In this document: piece after piece, positions 54,370 to 64,000 of the stretch
Numbering within the stretch: position 1 is the first letter of the stretch
Layout of the letters: each line of letters begins with the position of its first letter
Assembly: GCF_003054055.1 (NCBI RefSeq)
Contig: NZ_QBKI01000008.1
Coordinates: forward strand, 1 to 64,000
DNA: 64,000 nt
Direction: 5' to 3'
DNA from: Pontibacter mucosus
Lineage (GTDB): Bacteria; Bacteroidota; Bacteroidia; Cytophagales; Hymenobacteraceae
Program-made: the position numbers and the translations under genes
The notes under the pieces: generated by a model
What the model saw: only the letters and a program-made list of their open reading frames with translations
What the model was told of the DNA's origin: nothing
Database searches by the model: none

Positions 54370-56235
54370 CTACTCGATTTTCTTGCCTGCCATCGCCTGC
54401 TTAATAGAGATCTGCATCACGCGCTCGGCAAAGGGACTTGTCTGCTCCTCCAGCCTGTCTACGGCAGTGTAAATGGCGTCTTTGTCGCCACCGGCGGCCA
54501 GCACGTCTTTCAGCTGCTGCACGTTCTCGCGCGTCAGGTTTATCTCGTCCTCCGTCAGGTGCTGGCCATTCTTCTCCAGGAAGCGCTCTACCTGGTACAG
54601 CATCTGCTCGGCTGTGGTGCGGGCCTCAATCTGCATGCGCGTGGCCACGTCTTCTTTGGCATGCGTAATGGAGTCCATCAGCATCTGCTCCACCTGCTGG
54701 TCGGTCAGGCCGTACTGTGGCTTTACCTCCACCTCCTGCCGCACCCCGGAGCGCAGCTCAATGGCCTCTACTTTCAGGATGCCGTCGGCGTTAAGTATAA
54801 AGTTCACGTCCACTTTCGGGAAACCGGCCGGCATGGCCGGAATGCCCTTCAAGTCGAACTCGGCCAGCTTGCGGTTCTCCTTCACCACGTCACGCTCTCC
54901 CTGATAAACCGATATCTTCATGTTTACCTGCCCGTCTACCGAGGTGGTATACTGGCGTCCGGCCTTGGTCGGGATTTTAGAGTTTCTGGGGATAATCGGG
55001 TCCATCAGGCCACCCATCGTCTCAATGCCCAGCGTGAGCGGTGTGACGTCCAGCAGCAAAATGTCCTTGCGGTTACCGGCAAGTATATCAGCCTGTATGG
55101 CGGCACCCAAGGCTACCACCTCATCCGGGTTAAGGGAGTTGTTGGCCGGCTTTCCAAAGAACGTAGACACCGCCTCATACACCAACGGCACGCGCGTAGA
55201 GCCTCCCACCATGATCACGGCATCAATCTGCTCCGGCTGTAGCTTGGCATCGGCCATGGCTTGCTGGCAGCTCTCCATCGTTCGTGCCACAATGGGGGCA
55301 ATGAGCTCCTCAAATTTATGCCTGGTAATACCGCATTCTATACTTTCGCCAACCTTGCTTACGTACAGCTGCTGCTGGCTAAGTGCCTTCTTCGCCTCTT
55401 CGGCTTTCAGGCGCAGCTCCTGCGACAGTTGCTTGTCCTGATGCACGGTATCGGCTACCAGCTGGTTTTCCTGTATCCAGTAATTGATGATGGCGCGATC
55501 GAAGTCGTCACCGCCCAGGTACGTGTCGCCGTGCGTGGAGAGCACTTCGAAGATGCCCTGATGGATGCTAAGTATGGAAATGTCAAAGGTGCCGCCCCCT
55601 AGGTCGTACACGGCTACCGTTTTCTCCTCATTCGGGTCTATGCCGATGCCGTACGCCAGGGCCGCCGCCGTAGGCTCGTTTACGATGCGCAGCACCTCCA
55701 GCCCCGCCAGTTTCCCGGCATCGCGTGTGGCCTGGCGCTGCGAGTCGTTGAAGTAGGCCGGAACGGTGATAACAGCACGGTTTACCGGGGTTTTCAGGGA
55801 ATGCTCCGCCCGCTCGCGCAGCTCCTTCAGTATCTCCGCCGACAGCTCTATTGGGGAGTAGAACTTATCCTTCACCCGTATCTTCACCAGGCCCTCCGAG
55901 TCGTCATCGATGATCTTGTACCCGTAGTAGTCCTTGTGCTCGCCCAGGTCCTTGTACGACTTGCCCAGCAGGCGCTTTACGGAGTAGAACGTATTGGCCG
56001 GGTCTGTGGTCAGGTACGCTTTCGCCTCGGTGCCCACTATCGTCTCGCCCTGCTGCGTAAAGTGTACCACCGACGGCACAATGGCTCCGCGGCCCTGATC
56101 GTTAATCGCGATAGGCTTTTTATCTTCAGGATGGATGTAGGCCACCAAACTGTTGGTCGTGCCTAAATCTATGCCTACAATCACCTCTTCCTGCTGAAGG
56201 GATCCGGTAGAAAGGTTTATTGCAACTTTTGCCAT
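54370..56235 (-). CDS. hscA: Hsp70 chaperone HscA (Fe-S assembly type)
   Basis: A 621-residue Hsp70. The ATPase domain has [22 protein letters not shown]-like [14 protein letters not shown], and [16 protein letters not shown]. The interdomain linker is [16 protein letters not shown], and the substrate domain follows. The N-terminal [18 protein letters not shown] and short length (DnaK is about 640) favour HscA, which with HscB helps transfer iron-sulfur clusters from the scaffold IscU. No iscU, hscB or fdx is in the window, so a DnaK-like general role is the alternative. The ATG at 56235 is used; one 18 codons upstream gives an unlikely tail. Confidence 0.85.
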   Translation of the reverse strand: MAKVAINLSTGSLQQEEVIVGIDLGTTNSLVAYIHPEDKKPIAINDQGRGAIVPSVVHFTQQGETIVGTEAKAYLTTDPANTFYSVKRLLGKSYKDLGEHKDYYGYKIIDDDSEGLVKIRVKDKFYSPIELSAEILKELRERAEHSLKTPVNRAVITVPAYFNDSQRQATRDAGKLAGLEVLRIVNEPTAAALAYGIGIDPNEEKTVAVYDLGGGTFDISILSIHQGIFEVLSTHGDTYLGGDDFDRAIINYWIQENQLVADTVHQDKQLSQELRLKAEEAKKALSQQQLYVSKVGESIECGITRHKFEELIAPIVARTMESCQQAMADAKLQPEQIDAVIMVGGSTRVPLVYEAVSTFFGKPANNSLNPDEVVALGAAIQADILAGNRKDILLLDVTPLTLGIETMGGLMDPIIPRNSKIPTKAGRQYTTSVDGQVNMKISVYQGERDVVKENRKLAEFDLKGIPAMPAGFPKVDVNFILNADGILKVEAIELRSGVRQEVEVKPQYGLTDQQVEQMLMDSITHAKEDVATRMQIEARTTAEQMLYQVERFLEKNGQHLTEDEINLTRENVQQLKDVLAAGGDKDAIYTAVDRLEEQTSPFAERVMQISIKQAMAGKKIE

Positions 56236-56551
56236 AGTATCTGTATTTACGTGAGCCCGCCGCCAACCGGCAGCAGCGCTATACAACAAAGTTACAAATT
56301 ATTTGGGCAGGGATTTGTTTCGGGAAGGGAGAGGTTGGTGGGGTTTATACTTCAAGTATGGAAATAAGGCTGCAGCATTCAGCACCATAGCTGGTAAGCC
56401 ACCTACTCATTAGGAGCACAGCCGGGCGCTTACGCTATAAATTGATGTTGCTCCAATTTATACTTTAAGTAAAGACTAAGGGGGCTAAGTTATACTTTAA
56501 AGCAGTTCTACTAACTCTTTACTCTTCACTTTTAACTCTTAACTATACGTC

Positions 56552-56848
56552 CTACTCCTCCCTTGGCACGATGATGAACACCTCCTCGTTGGGCCGCTTC
56601 ATCAGGTATTTCTCGCGGGCGAATTTCTCCAGCAGGGCCGGGTTACCCATCAACTCGCGACGGTCTTTCTCCACTTCCGCCATCTTTTCCAGGTAATGCT
56701 CCTTGTCACGCTCCAGGTCGCTTAGCTCCCGCCGCATCTGGTACTGGGTTACAAAGTCGTTGGAGTCGAAGAACAGCATCCACACCAAAAACAGAAAAGA
56801 TGTTATAAAATAGAAGTTTCTGAAGATTTTTGGGATGCGCTGTATCAT
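56552..56848 (-). CDS. FtsB/DivIC-like septum formation protein
   Basis: A 98-residue single-pass protein. A short cytoplasmic N-terminus, one TM (NFYFITSFLFLVWMLFF), and a coiled coil (QMRRELSDLERDKEHYLEKM to AEVEKDRRELM) followed by ALLEKFAREKYLMKRPNEEV, the conserved end of FtsB/DivIC proteins. It would act with FtsL and FtsQ at the division site. It follows eno, separated by a hairpin, as FtsB follows eno in many bacteria. Confidence 0.85.
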   Translation of the reverse strand: MIQRIPKIFRNFYFITSFLFLVWMLFFDSNDFVTQYQMRRELSDLERDKEHYLEKMAEVEKDRRELMGNPALLEKFAREKYLMKRPNEEVFIIVPREE

Positions 56849-56878
56849 AGGTAAAAAGGTAGGGTGTACTTACAAAAA

Positions 56879-56910
56879 TAAGGCTGTGAGTTATATAACC
56901 CACAGCCTTA
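56879..56910 (-). terminator. eno terminator
   Basis: TAAGGCTGTG (56879-56888) pairs with CACAGCCTTA (56901-56910); the inner GTTATATAAC (56890-56899) is self-complementary. It lies between eno and the FtsB-like gene. Confidence 0.65.
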
Positions 56911-56937
56911 CGAAATATATTTTCTCTAAGAGAGATT

Positions 56938-59353
<2,416 letters not shown>

Positions 59354-59379
59354 TGCAAGAGATTTATTACAAACATAAA

Positions 59380-59409
59380 AAAGGGACACGACTAACGTCG
59401 TGTCCCTTT
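59380..59409 (-). terminator. Terminator after rplQ
   Basis: AAAGGGACACGAC (59380-59392) pairs with GTCGTGTCCCTTT (59397-59409), 13 bp with a 4-nt loop. It ends the ribosomal/rpoA transcript before carA, with T-rich sequence on the minus strand. Confidence 0.85.
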
Positions 59410-59431
59410 AAAAATTATTTACATAAAGCGC

Positions 59432-59962
59432 TTATTTAGCATCTTTTGTATCTTCAGTTGCATCGTTAGACTCAGCAGCAGGAGTTTCAGGAGCCTCAGC
59501 GGCCGTAACCTCAGTTGCAGTTCCTTCTGCCTTCTTCTTACCGCCACGACGACGAGTCTTCTTGGCGCCAGCTGCAGCAGTACCAGTTGTAGTCAGCATA
59601 TCCTCGTTGTAGTCTACCAGCTCGATTACACACATTTCTGCGTTGTCACCAAGTCTGTAGCCAGTCTTCAGGATTCTAGTATAACCACCTGGTCTGTTTG
59701 CAATCTTAACAGAAACCTCATCAAAAAGTTCCTTTACAGACTCCTTGTTCTGAAGGTAGGCGAAAACCGTTCTTCTGGAGTGCGTAGTGTCGTTCTTTGA
59801 TTTAGTCAGCAGGGGCTCCACATACTTACGAAGCGCTTTAGCTTTTGCTACTGTAGTAGAAACGCGCTTGTGCAGGATAAGGGATGATGCCAGGTTTGAC
59901 AACATTGCCTTACGGTGTGAAGCTGTTCTTCCTAAGTGGTTAATTTTTTTACCGTGTCTCAT
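59432..59962 (-). CDS. rplQ: Ribosomal protein bL17 with C-terminal extension
   Basis: A 176-residue large-subunit protein. The conserved core is [40 protein letters not shown], then [20 protein letters not shown] and CVIELVDYN (to about residue 120). A tail of some 55 residues rich in Ala, Glu, Thr and Lys ([19 protein letters not shown]) extends beyond the usual ~120-130 residues; such tails are common in Bacteroidota L17. It is the last gene of the rpsM-rpsK-rpsD-rpoA-rplQ string. Confidence 0.98.
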   Translation of the reverse strand: MRHGKKINHLGRTASHRKAMLSNLASSLILHKRVSTTVAKAKALRKYVEPLLTKSKNDTTHSRRTVFAYLQNKESVKELFDEVSVKIANRPGGYTRILKTGYRLGDNAEMCVIELVDYNEDMLTTTGTAAAGAKKTRRRGGKKKAEGTATEVTAAEAPETPAAESNDATEDTKDAK

Positions 59963-60036
59963 TATTTTGAATTGTGCACGTGCATACCGTCGATCAACCT
60001 AAGCGGGATCGGGAATTATGCCGTAGGATTAATTAA

Positions 60037-61026
60037 TTATTCTTCCTCTAATTTATACTTAGAAAGATCCATACCGAAAGTCAGACCTTTCTCCTGAACC
60101 AGGTTCTCCAGCTCTGTCAGAGACTTCTTACCGAAGTTTCTGAACTTCATCATGTCCGCAATATCAAGCTGCACCAAATCACCAAGCGTTTTGATGTCGG
60201 CCGCTTTCAGGCAGTTGTAAGCACGAACTGAAAGGTCCATGTCCTGAAGTGGTGTCTTGAGAACCTTGCGCATGTGCAGCAGTTCTTCGTCTACCGCCTC
60301 CTCTTCTTCCGGCTTGGCCGTCTCAAACGTCATTGTGTTGTCTGAGAACAGCATGAAGTGCTGGATTAGGATATTGGCGGCACCCTTCAGAGCGTCTTCT
60401 GGATGTATAGAGCCGTCTGTCTGTATGTCAAGAACTAGTTTCTCGTAGTCGGTCTTTTGCTCCACACGGGTGTTCTCAACACTATACTTAACGTTCTTGA
60501 TAGGGGTGAAAATGGCATCGATAAAGATTTGCCCGAACACCTGATCAACTGGCTTATTTTCTTCAGCCGGTACGTAGCCACGTCCCTTCTGAATTGTAAC
60601 TTCTAGCTCAAAGTTCACGCTTGGGTCCAGGTGGCAAATTACCAGCTCTGGATTAAGCACTTCGAAGCTAGAAGTAAATCTGTTTATATCTCCAGCCTTG
60701 AAAGTATCCTGACCACTGAAGTTAACAGTGATTTTCTCATCTACCACTTCGTTCACTTTCTTTAAGCGAACCATTTTCAGGTTAAGGATAATATCTGATA
60801 CGTCCTCAACCACTCCTTCAACAGACGAGAACTCATGCAGTACACCACCTATGCGAACGCTGGTTATAGCATATCCTTCCAAAGAAGAAAGAAGAATCCT
60901 TCGCAGAGCATTACCGATGGTTACCCCGTAACCTTTTTCAAGCGGCTTGAATTCAAATAAACCATGAAAGTCGTCGGCTTTTTCCATTACAACTTTCTCT
61001 GGCATTTGAAATGCTAATATTGACAT
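60037..61026 (-). CDS. rpoA: RNA polymerase alpha subunit
   Basis: A 329-residue alpha subunit. The N-terminal dimerisation domain has [20 protein letters not shown] and [20 protein letters not shown], then [20 protein letters not shown]. The C-terminal domain (about 255-325), which contacts UP elements and activators, has [20 protein letters not shown] and [20 protein letters not shown]. Standard length. It lies between rpsD and rplQ as in most bacteria. Confidence 0.98.
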   Translation of the reverse strand: MSILAFQMPEKVVMEKADDFHGLFEFKPLEKGYGVTIGNALRRILLSSLEGYAITSVRIGGVLHEFSSVEGVVEDVSDIILNLKMVRLKKVNEVVDEKITVNFSGQDTFKAGDINRFTSSFEVLNPELVICHLDPSVNFELEVTIQKGRGYVPAEENKPVDQVFGQIFIDAIFTPIKNVKYSVENTRVEQKTDYEKLVLDIQTDGSIHPEDALKGAANILIQHFMLFSDNTMTFETAKPEEEEAVDEELLHMRKVLKTPLQDMDLSVRAYNCLKAADIKTLGDLVQLDIADMMKFRNFGKKSLTELENLVQEKGLTFGMDLSKYKLEEE

Positions 61027-61063
61027 ACTTGCAGTGTTAAAGGTTATTAATTGATTATGCTGC

Positions 61064-61669
61064 TTACTTAGAGTAAAGCTCGACGATCAGCTGCTCCTGG
61101 ATTTTCTCAGGAATCTGATCTCTTTGCGGAGTGGCAATGAATTTACCTGCCAATCCGTTAGCATCCCACTCTAACCAACCGAACTGACGTGCATTACGAA
61201 CAGTCAGGCTTGACGTAATAGCCTCAAGAGACTTAGACTTCTCACGTACAGACACAACATCACCAACCTTCAGGGTGTAAGAAGGAATATTCACAATCTC
61301 ACCATTAACAAGGATGTGCTTGTGCAGAACCAGCTGGCGGGCAGCTCTTCTGGTTGGGGCGATACCTAAGCGGTAAACCGTGTTATCCAATCTGGACTCC
61401 AGCAGCGCCAGGAGGTTTTCACCCGCAACGCCACCTTTTCTTTGTGCTTTATCAAACAGGTTAGCAAACTGCTTCTCTAAAACACCATAGATATATTTCG
61501 CTTTTTGCTTCTCAGCAAGCTGAATTGCGTATTCAGACTGCTTCTTGCGGCGACCGCGGCCATGCTGCCCTGGAGGGTAGCTCTTCTTCTTAAGTGCTTT
61601 ACTTGGACCAAAGATCTCCTCGTTGAAACGTCTTGAGACTTTACTTTTAGGACCTGTATATCTTGCCAT
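61064..61669 (-). CDS. rpsD: Ribosomal protein uS4
   Basis: A 201-residue primary 16S rRNA-binding protein. It opens [20 protein letters not shown] and contains the S4 RNA-binding domain [20 protein letters not shown] and [20 protein letters not shown], ending [15 protein letters not shown]. No Cys-rich zinc motif is present at the N-terminus (the C-minus form). It is in the rpsM-rpsK-rpsD-rpoA-rplQ cluster. Confidence 0.98.
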   Translation of the reverse strand: MARYTGPKSKVSRRFNEEIFGPSKALKKKSYPPGQHGRGRRKKQSEYAIQLAEKQKAKYIYGVLEKQFANLFDKAQRKGGVAGENLLALLESRLDNTVYRLGIAPTRRAARQLVLHKHILVNGEIVNIPSYTLKVGDVVSVREKSKSLEAITSSLTVRNARQFGWLEWDANGLAGKFIATPQRDQIPEKIQEQLIVELYSK

Positions 61670-61694
61670 TACTTAATTATTCTCTTTTAAGGAA

Positions 61695-62087
61695 TTAAAC
61701 TCTTCTGCGTTTTGGAGGACGGCATCCGTTATGAGGCAACGGAGTAACATCCTTAATGATGGTTACTTCGATACCAGTGTTCTGAACTGTACGGATGGCA
61801 GATTCTCTACCTGCGCCTGGACCTTTCACAAACACTTCTGCTTTGCGCATACCAAGGTCATAAGCAACCTTAGCGCAGTCAGCAGCTGCCATCTGTGCAG
61901 CATAAGGAGTGTTTTTCTTCGACCCCTTGAAGCCCATCTTACCTGCAGAAGCCCAAGAGATAACTTGTCCTGCGTTATTGGTTACTGATATAATAATGTT
62001 GTTGAAAGAAGCTTTGATGTGTACTTGGCCAGTAGGTTCAACAACTACAACACGCTTTTTAGCTTTATCTTTTCTTTTCTGAGCCAT
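61695..62087 (-). CDS. rpsK: Ribosomal protein uS11
   Basis: A 130-residue small-subunit platform protein. Motifs are [40 protein letters not shown] and [20 protein letters not shown], with the end [18 protein letters not shown]. It lies between rpsM (10 bp) and rpsD (25 bp). Confidence 0.98.
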   Translation of the reverse strand: MAQKRKDKAKKRVVVVEPTGQVHIKASFNNIIISVTNNAGQVISWASAGKMGFKGSKKNTPYAAQMAAADCAKVAYDLGMRKAEVFVKGPGAGRESAIRTVQNTGIEVTIIKDVTPLPHNGCRPPKRRRV

Positions 62088-62097
62088 GATCTAGTGA

Positions 62098-62475
62098 TTA
62101 TTTAGATGCCTTCTTCTTGTTAGCAACTGTCTTACGCTTACCTTTTCTCGTGCGAGAGTTGTTCTTAGTTCTTTGTCCGCGTACCGGCAGACCCTTACGA
62201 TGTCTCAAACCACGGTAGCAACCAATGTCAAGAAGACGCTTAATGTGCAGCTGAACTTCGGATCTCAATACACCCTCCGTCTTGATTTCTGCAGCAATAA
62301 TATTTCTAATTTCACCGGCCTCGTCCTCAGTCCAGTCTTTTACCTTTTTGTCAAGATCCACCCCGGCCTTTGTTAAGATATGTTTGGAAAGACTTCGACC
62401 AATACCGAAAATATAGGTCAGCGCGATCTCTCCTCTCTTGTTATCCGGAATATCTACTCCTGCTAATCTAGCCAT
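62098..62475 (-). CDS. rpsM: Ribosomal protein uS13
   Basis: A 125-residue head protein contacting tRNA and the 50S subunit. It opens [20 protein letters not shown], has [20 protein letters not shown] and [20 protein letters not shown], and a basic end ([18 protein letters not shown]). It follows rpmJ by 9 bp. Confidence 0.98.
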   Translation of the reverse strand: MARLAGVDIPDNKRGEIALTYIFGIGRSLSKHILTKAGVDLDKKVKDWTEDEAGEIRNIIAAEIKTEGVLRSEVQLHIKRLLDIGCYRGLRHRKGLPVRGQRTKNNSRTRKGKRKTVANKKKASK

Positions 62476-62484
62476 AAAAATTAA

Positions 62485-62601
62485 TTAACCTTGTCTTTGT
62501 TTATATCTTGGATTTTTCTTGTTGATCACATAAAGCTTCCCCTTGCGGCGGATAACTTTACATTCAGCACTTCTCTTTTTTACTGATGCTTTGACTTTCA
62601 T
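62485..62601 (-). CDS. rpmJ: Ribosomal protein bL36
   Basis: A 38-residue protein, ATG at 62599-62601, stop TAA at 62485-62487. It reads [20 protein letters not shown], then [18 protein letters not shown], the typical L36 sequence. Only one of the zinc-site residues of the canonical C+ form (Cys14) is kept; the others are replaced, so this is the C-minus type. It lies in its standard place between infA and rpsM, with 5 bp and 9 bp spacing. Confidence 0.95.
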   Translation of the reverse strand: MKVKASVKKRSAECKVIRRKGKLYVINKKNPRYKQRQG

Positions 62602-62606
62602 TGGAT

Positions 62607-62825
62607 TTATTTATATCGGTAAACAATTCTGCCTTTAGTAAGATCGTAAGGAGACATTTCGAGCTTTACTTTGTCGCCAGGTAAAATCTTAATATAGTTC
62701 ATGCGCATCTTACCTGAAATATGTGCGATAACCTGGTGTCCGTTTTCAAGTTCAACTCTGAACATTGCATTAGACAAGGCTTCTACAATAGTACCGTCTT
62801 GCTCTATGGATGACTGTTTTGCCAT
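62607..62825 (-). CDS. infA: Translation initiation factor IF-1
   Basis: A 72-residue OB-fold protein that binds the 30S A site with IF-2 and IF-3. It reads [20 protein letters not shown], then [20 protein letters not shown] and [20 protein letters not shown], ending GRIVYRYK. Its ATG directly follows the stop of map with no spacer, implying coupled translation. Confidence 0.98.
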   Translation of the reverse strand: MAKQSSIEQDGTIVEALSNAMFRVELENGHQVIAHISGKMRMNYIKILPGDKVKLEMSPYDLTKGRIVYRYK

Positions 62826-63602
62826 TTATGATCTTTTGATAGCCTCTTCTATATAATCAAATGTTGTTAATATCTCCGCTTTGTCCTTGCGCACTACAAT
62901 AGTATGCTCAAAATGCGCTGAGGGTTTATTATCTTTCGTGCGAATGGTCCATCCATCATCCTCCTGCACAATATGCCTGCTACCCAGATTTACCATAGGT
63001 TCAACGGCTATAACCAAACCATTCTGAAGCTTTATGCCCTGGCCTCTTCTACCATAGTTGGGCACCTCAGGTGCTTCATGCAGGTTGCGGCCAATACCGT
63101 GTCCCACCAATTCACGTACTACAGTAAAGTTGTTCTTTTCAGCATACTCCTGCACTGCAAAGCTTACATCACCCAGCCGGTTACCTGCTACAGCTTTTTC
63201 AAGAGCTAAATACAAGGACTCCTTTGTAACAGTTAAAAGCTTCTGTACTTCAGGCGAAACTTCACCTACAGCATGGGTGTATGCGCAATCACTATGGAAA
63301 CCATTCTTGTAAACTCCACAGTCAACAGAAATTATGTCTCCTTCGTTCAGAGCGTAGTTACTCGGCATCCCATGCACAACCACAGAGTTGACAGAGATGC
63401 ACAAGCTATAAGGGAAACCATTGTAATTCTTAAAGGAAGGTTTCCCCCCATTATCGCGAATAAACTCTTCAGCAACTTTGTCAAGCTGAAGAGTTGTAAT
63501 ACCGGGTTTTATAAGACGAGCAATTTCGCCATGTGCTTTGCTAAGTATCAAAGCACTCTGGCGAATTAACTCAATATCTTCTTCAGTTTTGTATAAAATC
63601 AT
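62826..63602 (-). CDS. map: Type I methionine aminopeptidase
   Basis: A 258-residue metallopeptidase that removes the initiator Met. Metal ligands are in SVDCGVYKNGFHSDCAYTHA, HGIGRNLHEAPEVPNYG and AVEPMVNLG, with the final Glu in HFEHTIVVRKDK. There is no N-terminal zinc finger or extension. It lies between secY and infA as in many spc operons; its stop abuts infA and its start is 3 bp past secY. Confidence 0.97.
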   Translation of the reverse strand: MILYKTEEDIELIRQSALILSKAHGEIARLIKPGITTLQLDKVAEEFIRDNGGKPSFKNYNGFPYSLCISVNSVVVHGMPSNYALNEGDIISVDCGVYKNGFHSDCAYTHAVGEVSPEVQKLLTVTKESLYLALEKAVAGNRLGDVSFAVQEYAEKNNFTVVRELVGHGIGRNLHEAPEVPNYGRRGQGIKLQNGLVIAVEPMVNLGSRHIVQEDDGWTIRTKDNKPSAHFEHTIVVRKDKAEILTTFDYIEEAIKRS

Positions 63603-63605
63603 GGA

Positions 63606-64000
63606 TTAAGAAACCATGGCAATATTCTCTGTTCTGCCTCTTAACTTACCTGACTTCATCATGCCATCGTAATGGCGCATCAGTAAGTAGCTTTCAACTT
63701 GCTTAAGAGTATCTAGTACTACACCAACCATGATTAGCAAAGAGGTTCCTCCAAAGAACTGAGAGAACTCCCTAGTTACACCGAATAGCATGGCGATAGC
63801 AGGGAATATAGCCACAAGTGCAAGGTAAATTGCCCCTGGTAAAGTTATCTTAGTTAAAATCGCATCGATATACTCAGAAGTAGCGCGTCCTGGTTTAACA
63901 CCGGGGATAAAGCCACCACTGCGCTTCAGGTCGTCTGCTATCTGATTTGGGTTAACACTGATTGCAGTATAAAAGTAAGTAAATACAAGTATCAACAGAC
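63606..64000 (-). CDS. secY: SecY translocase subunit, C-terminal part (cut by window edge)
   Basis: About 131 residues of the SecY C-terminus; the gene continues beyond the right edge. Visible are a TM segment (ILVFTYFYTAISV), NPNQIADDLKRSGGFIPGVK and PGRATSEYIDAILTKITLPG, then more TMs (AIYLALVAIFPAIAMLFGV, LLIMVGVVLDTLKQVESYL). SecY forms the membrane channel that SecA feeds. It precedes map in the same transcript. Confidence 0.92.
   Translation of the reverse strand, partial: LLILVFTYFYTAISVNPNQIADDLKRSGGFIPGVKPGRATSEYIDAILTKITLPGAIYLALVAIFPAIAMLFGVTREFSQFFGGTSLLIMVGVVLDTLKQVESYLLMRHYDGMMKSGKLRGRTENIAMVS

Overview
The window reads as one chromosomal segment of a Bacteroidota bacterium. 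It most resembles Cytophagales, and Hymenobacteraceae such as Pontibacter are a plausible but unproven placement. The reasons are: promoters of the TTG-N19/20-TAnnTTTG type (13461-13490, 24060-24090), family content (DUF3108, DUF2490-like, membrane MutS-like, HscA without a visible isc operon, a SecA of 1124 residues with no C-terminal zinc finger), weak Shine-Dalgarno signals and moderately high GC. No phage, plasmid, CRISPR array, rRNA or tRNA was seen.

Layout. 0.1-3.2 kb: an AT-rich lipoprotein with a QGYWKTH domain, a 58-residue small gene, pnuC and a divergent rhodanese. 3.6-13.3 kb (+): guaB, a SpoIIE phosphatase/STAS/HATPase partner-switch operon, two parvulin-type periplasmic isomerases (one fused to an OmpA domain) and a MoxR ATPase. 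13.5-23.9 kb: mixed genes including an SDR, a GNAT, recA, a PhoB/PhoR-like pair, an RluA-type synthase and a quinone oxidoreductase. 24.1-26.8 kb (+): rplM-rpsI-rpsB-tsf. 26.9-45.7 kb (-): membrane MutS-like protein, RidA, an ECF sigma/anti-sigma/envelope-protein operon, ALDH7, HtrA, Hsp20, M20 amidohydrolase, deoC, secA and a GNAT. 45.8-54.2 kb: dapF, a methyltransferase, ppx, a large TPR-like secreted protein and an Ldh2-type dehydrogenase. 54.4-64.0 kb (-): the distal end of the ribosomal-protein locus (secY-map-infA-rpmJ-rpsM-rpsK-rpsD-rpoA-rplQ), followed by carA, eno, a FtsB/DivIC-like gene and hscA.

The genes are largely housekeeping. The unusual content lies in the DNA between and within them. 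(1) The word AAGTATA/TATACTT recurs on both strands, in all codon phases and between genes. It also occurs as inverted pairs in terminator-like hairpins, much as the DNA uptake words of Neisseria and Haemophilus do. (2) A 644-bp gene-free stretch at 32.8-33.5 kb holds seven DnaA-box-like 9-mers, three of them perfect. (3) Several small repeat families fill the intergenic regions: a 168-bp element with 11-bp terminal inverted repeats around four mini-hairpins, a 163-bp MITE-like element, a ~280-bp family in three copies, TGTCATC-bounded hairpins and a GACAAAGGACAAAAG family.

Functionally, the window links envelope maintenance (isomerases, HtrA, ECF module, SecA/SecY), translation and transcription, nucleotide and cofactor supply (guaB, carA, deoC, pnuC) and signal transduction. 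Strain identity and all family assignments are from reading motifs; no database search was possible.
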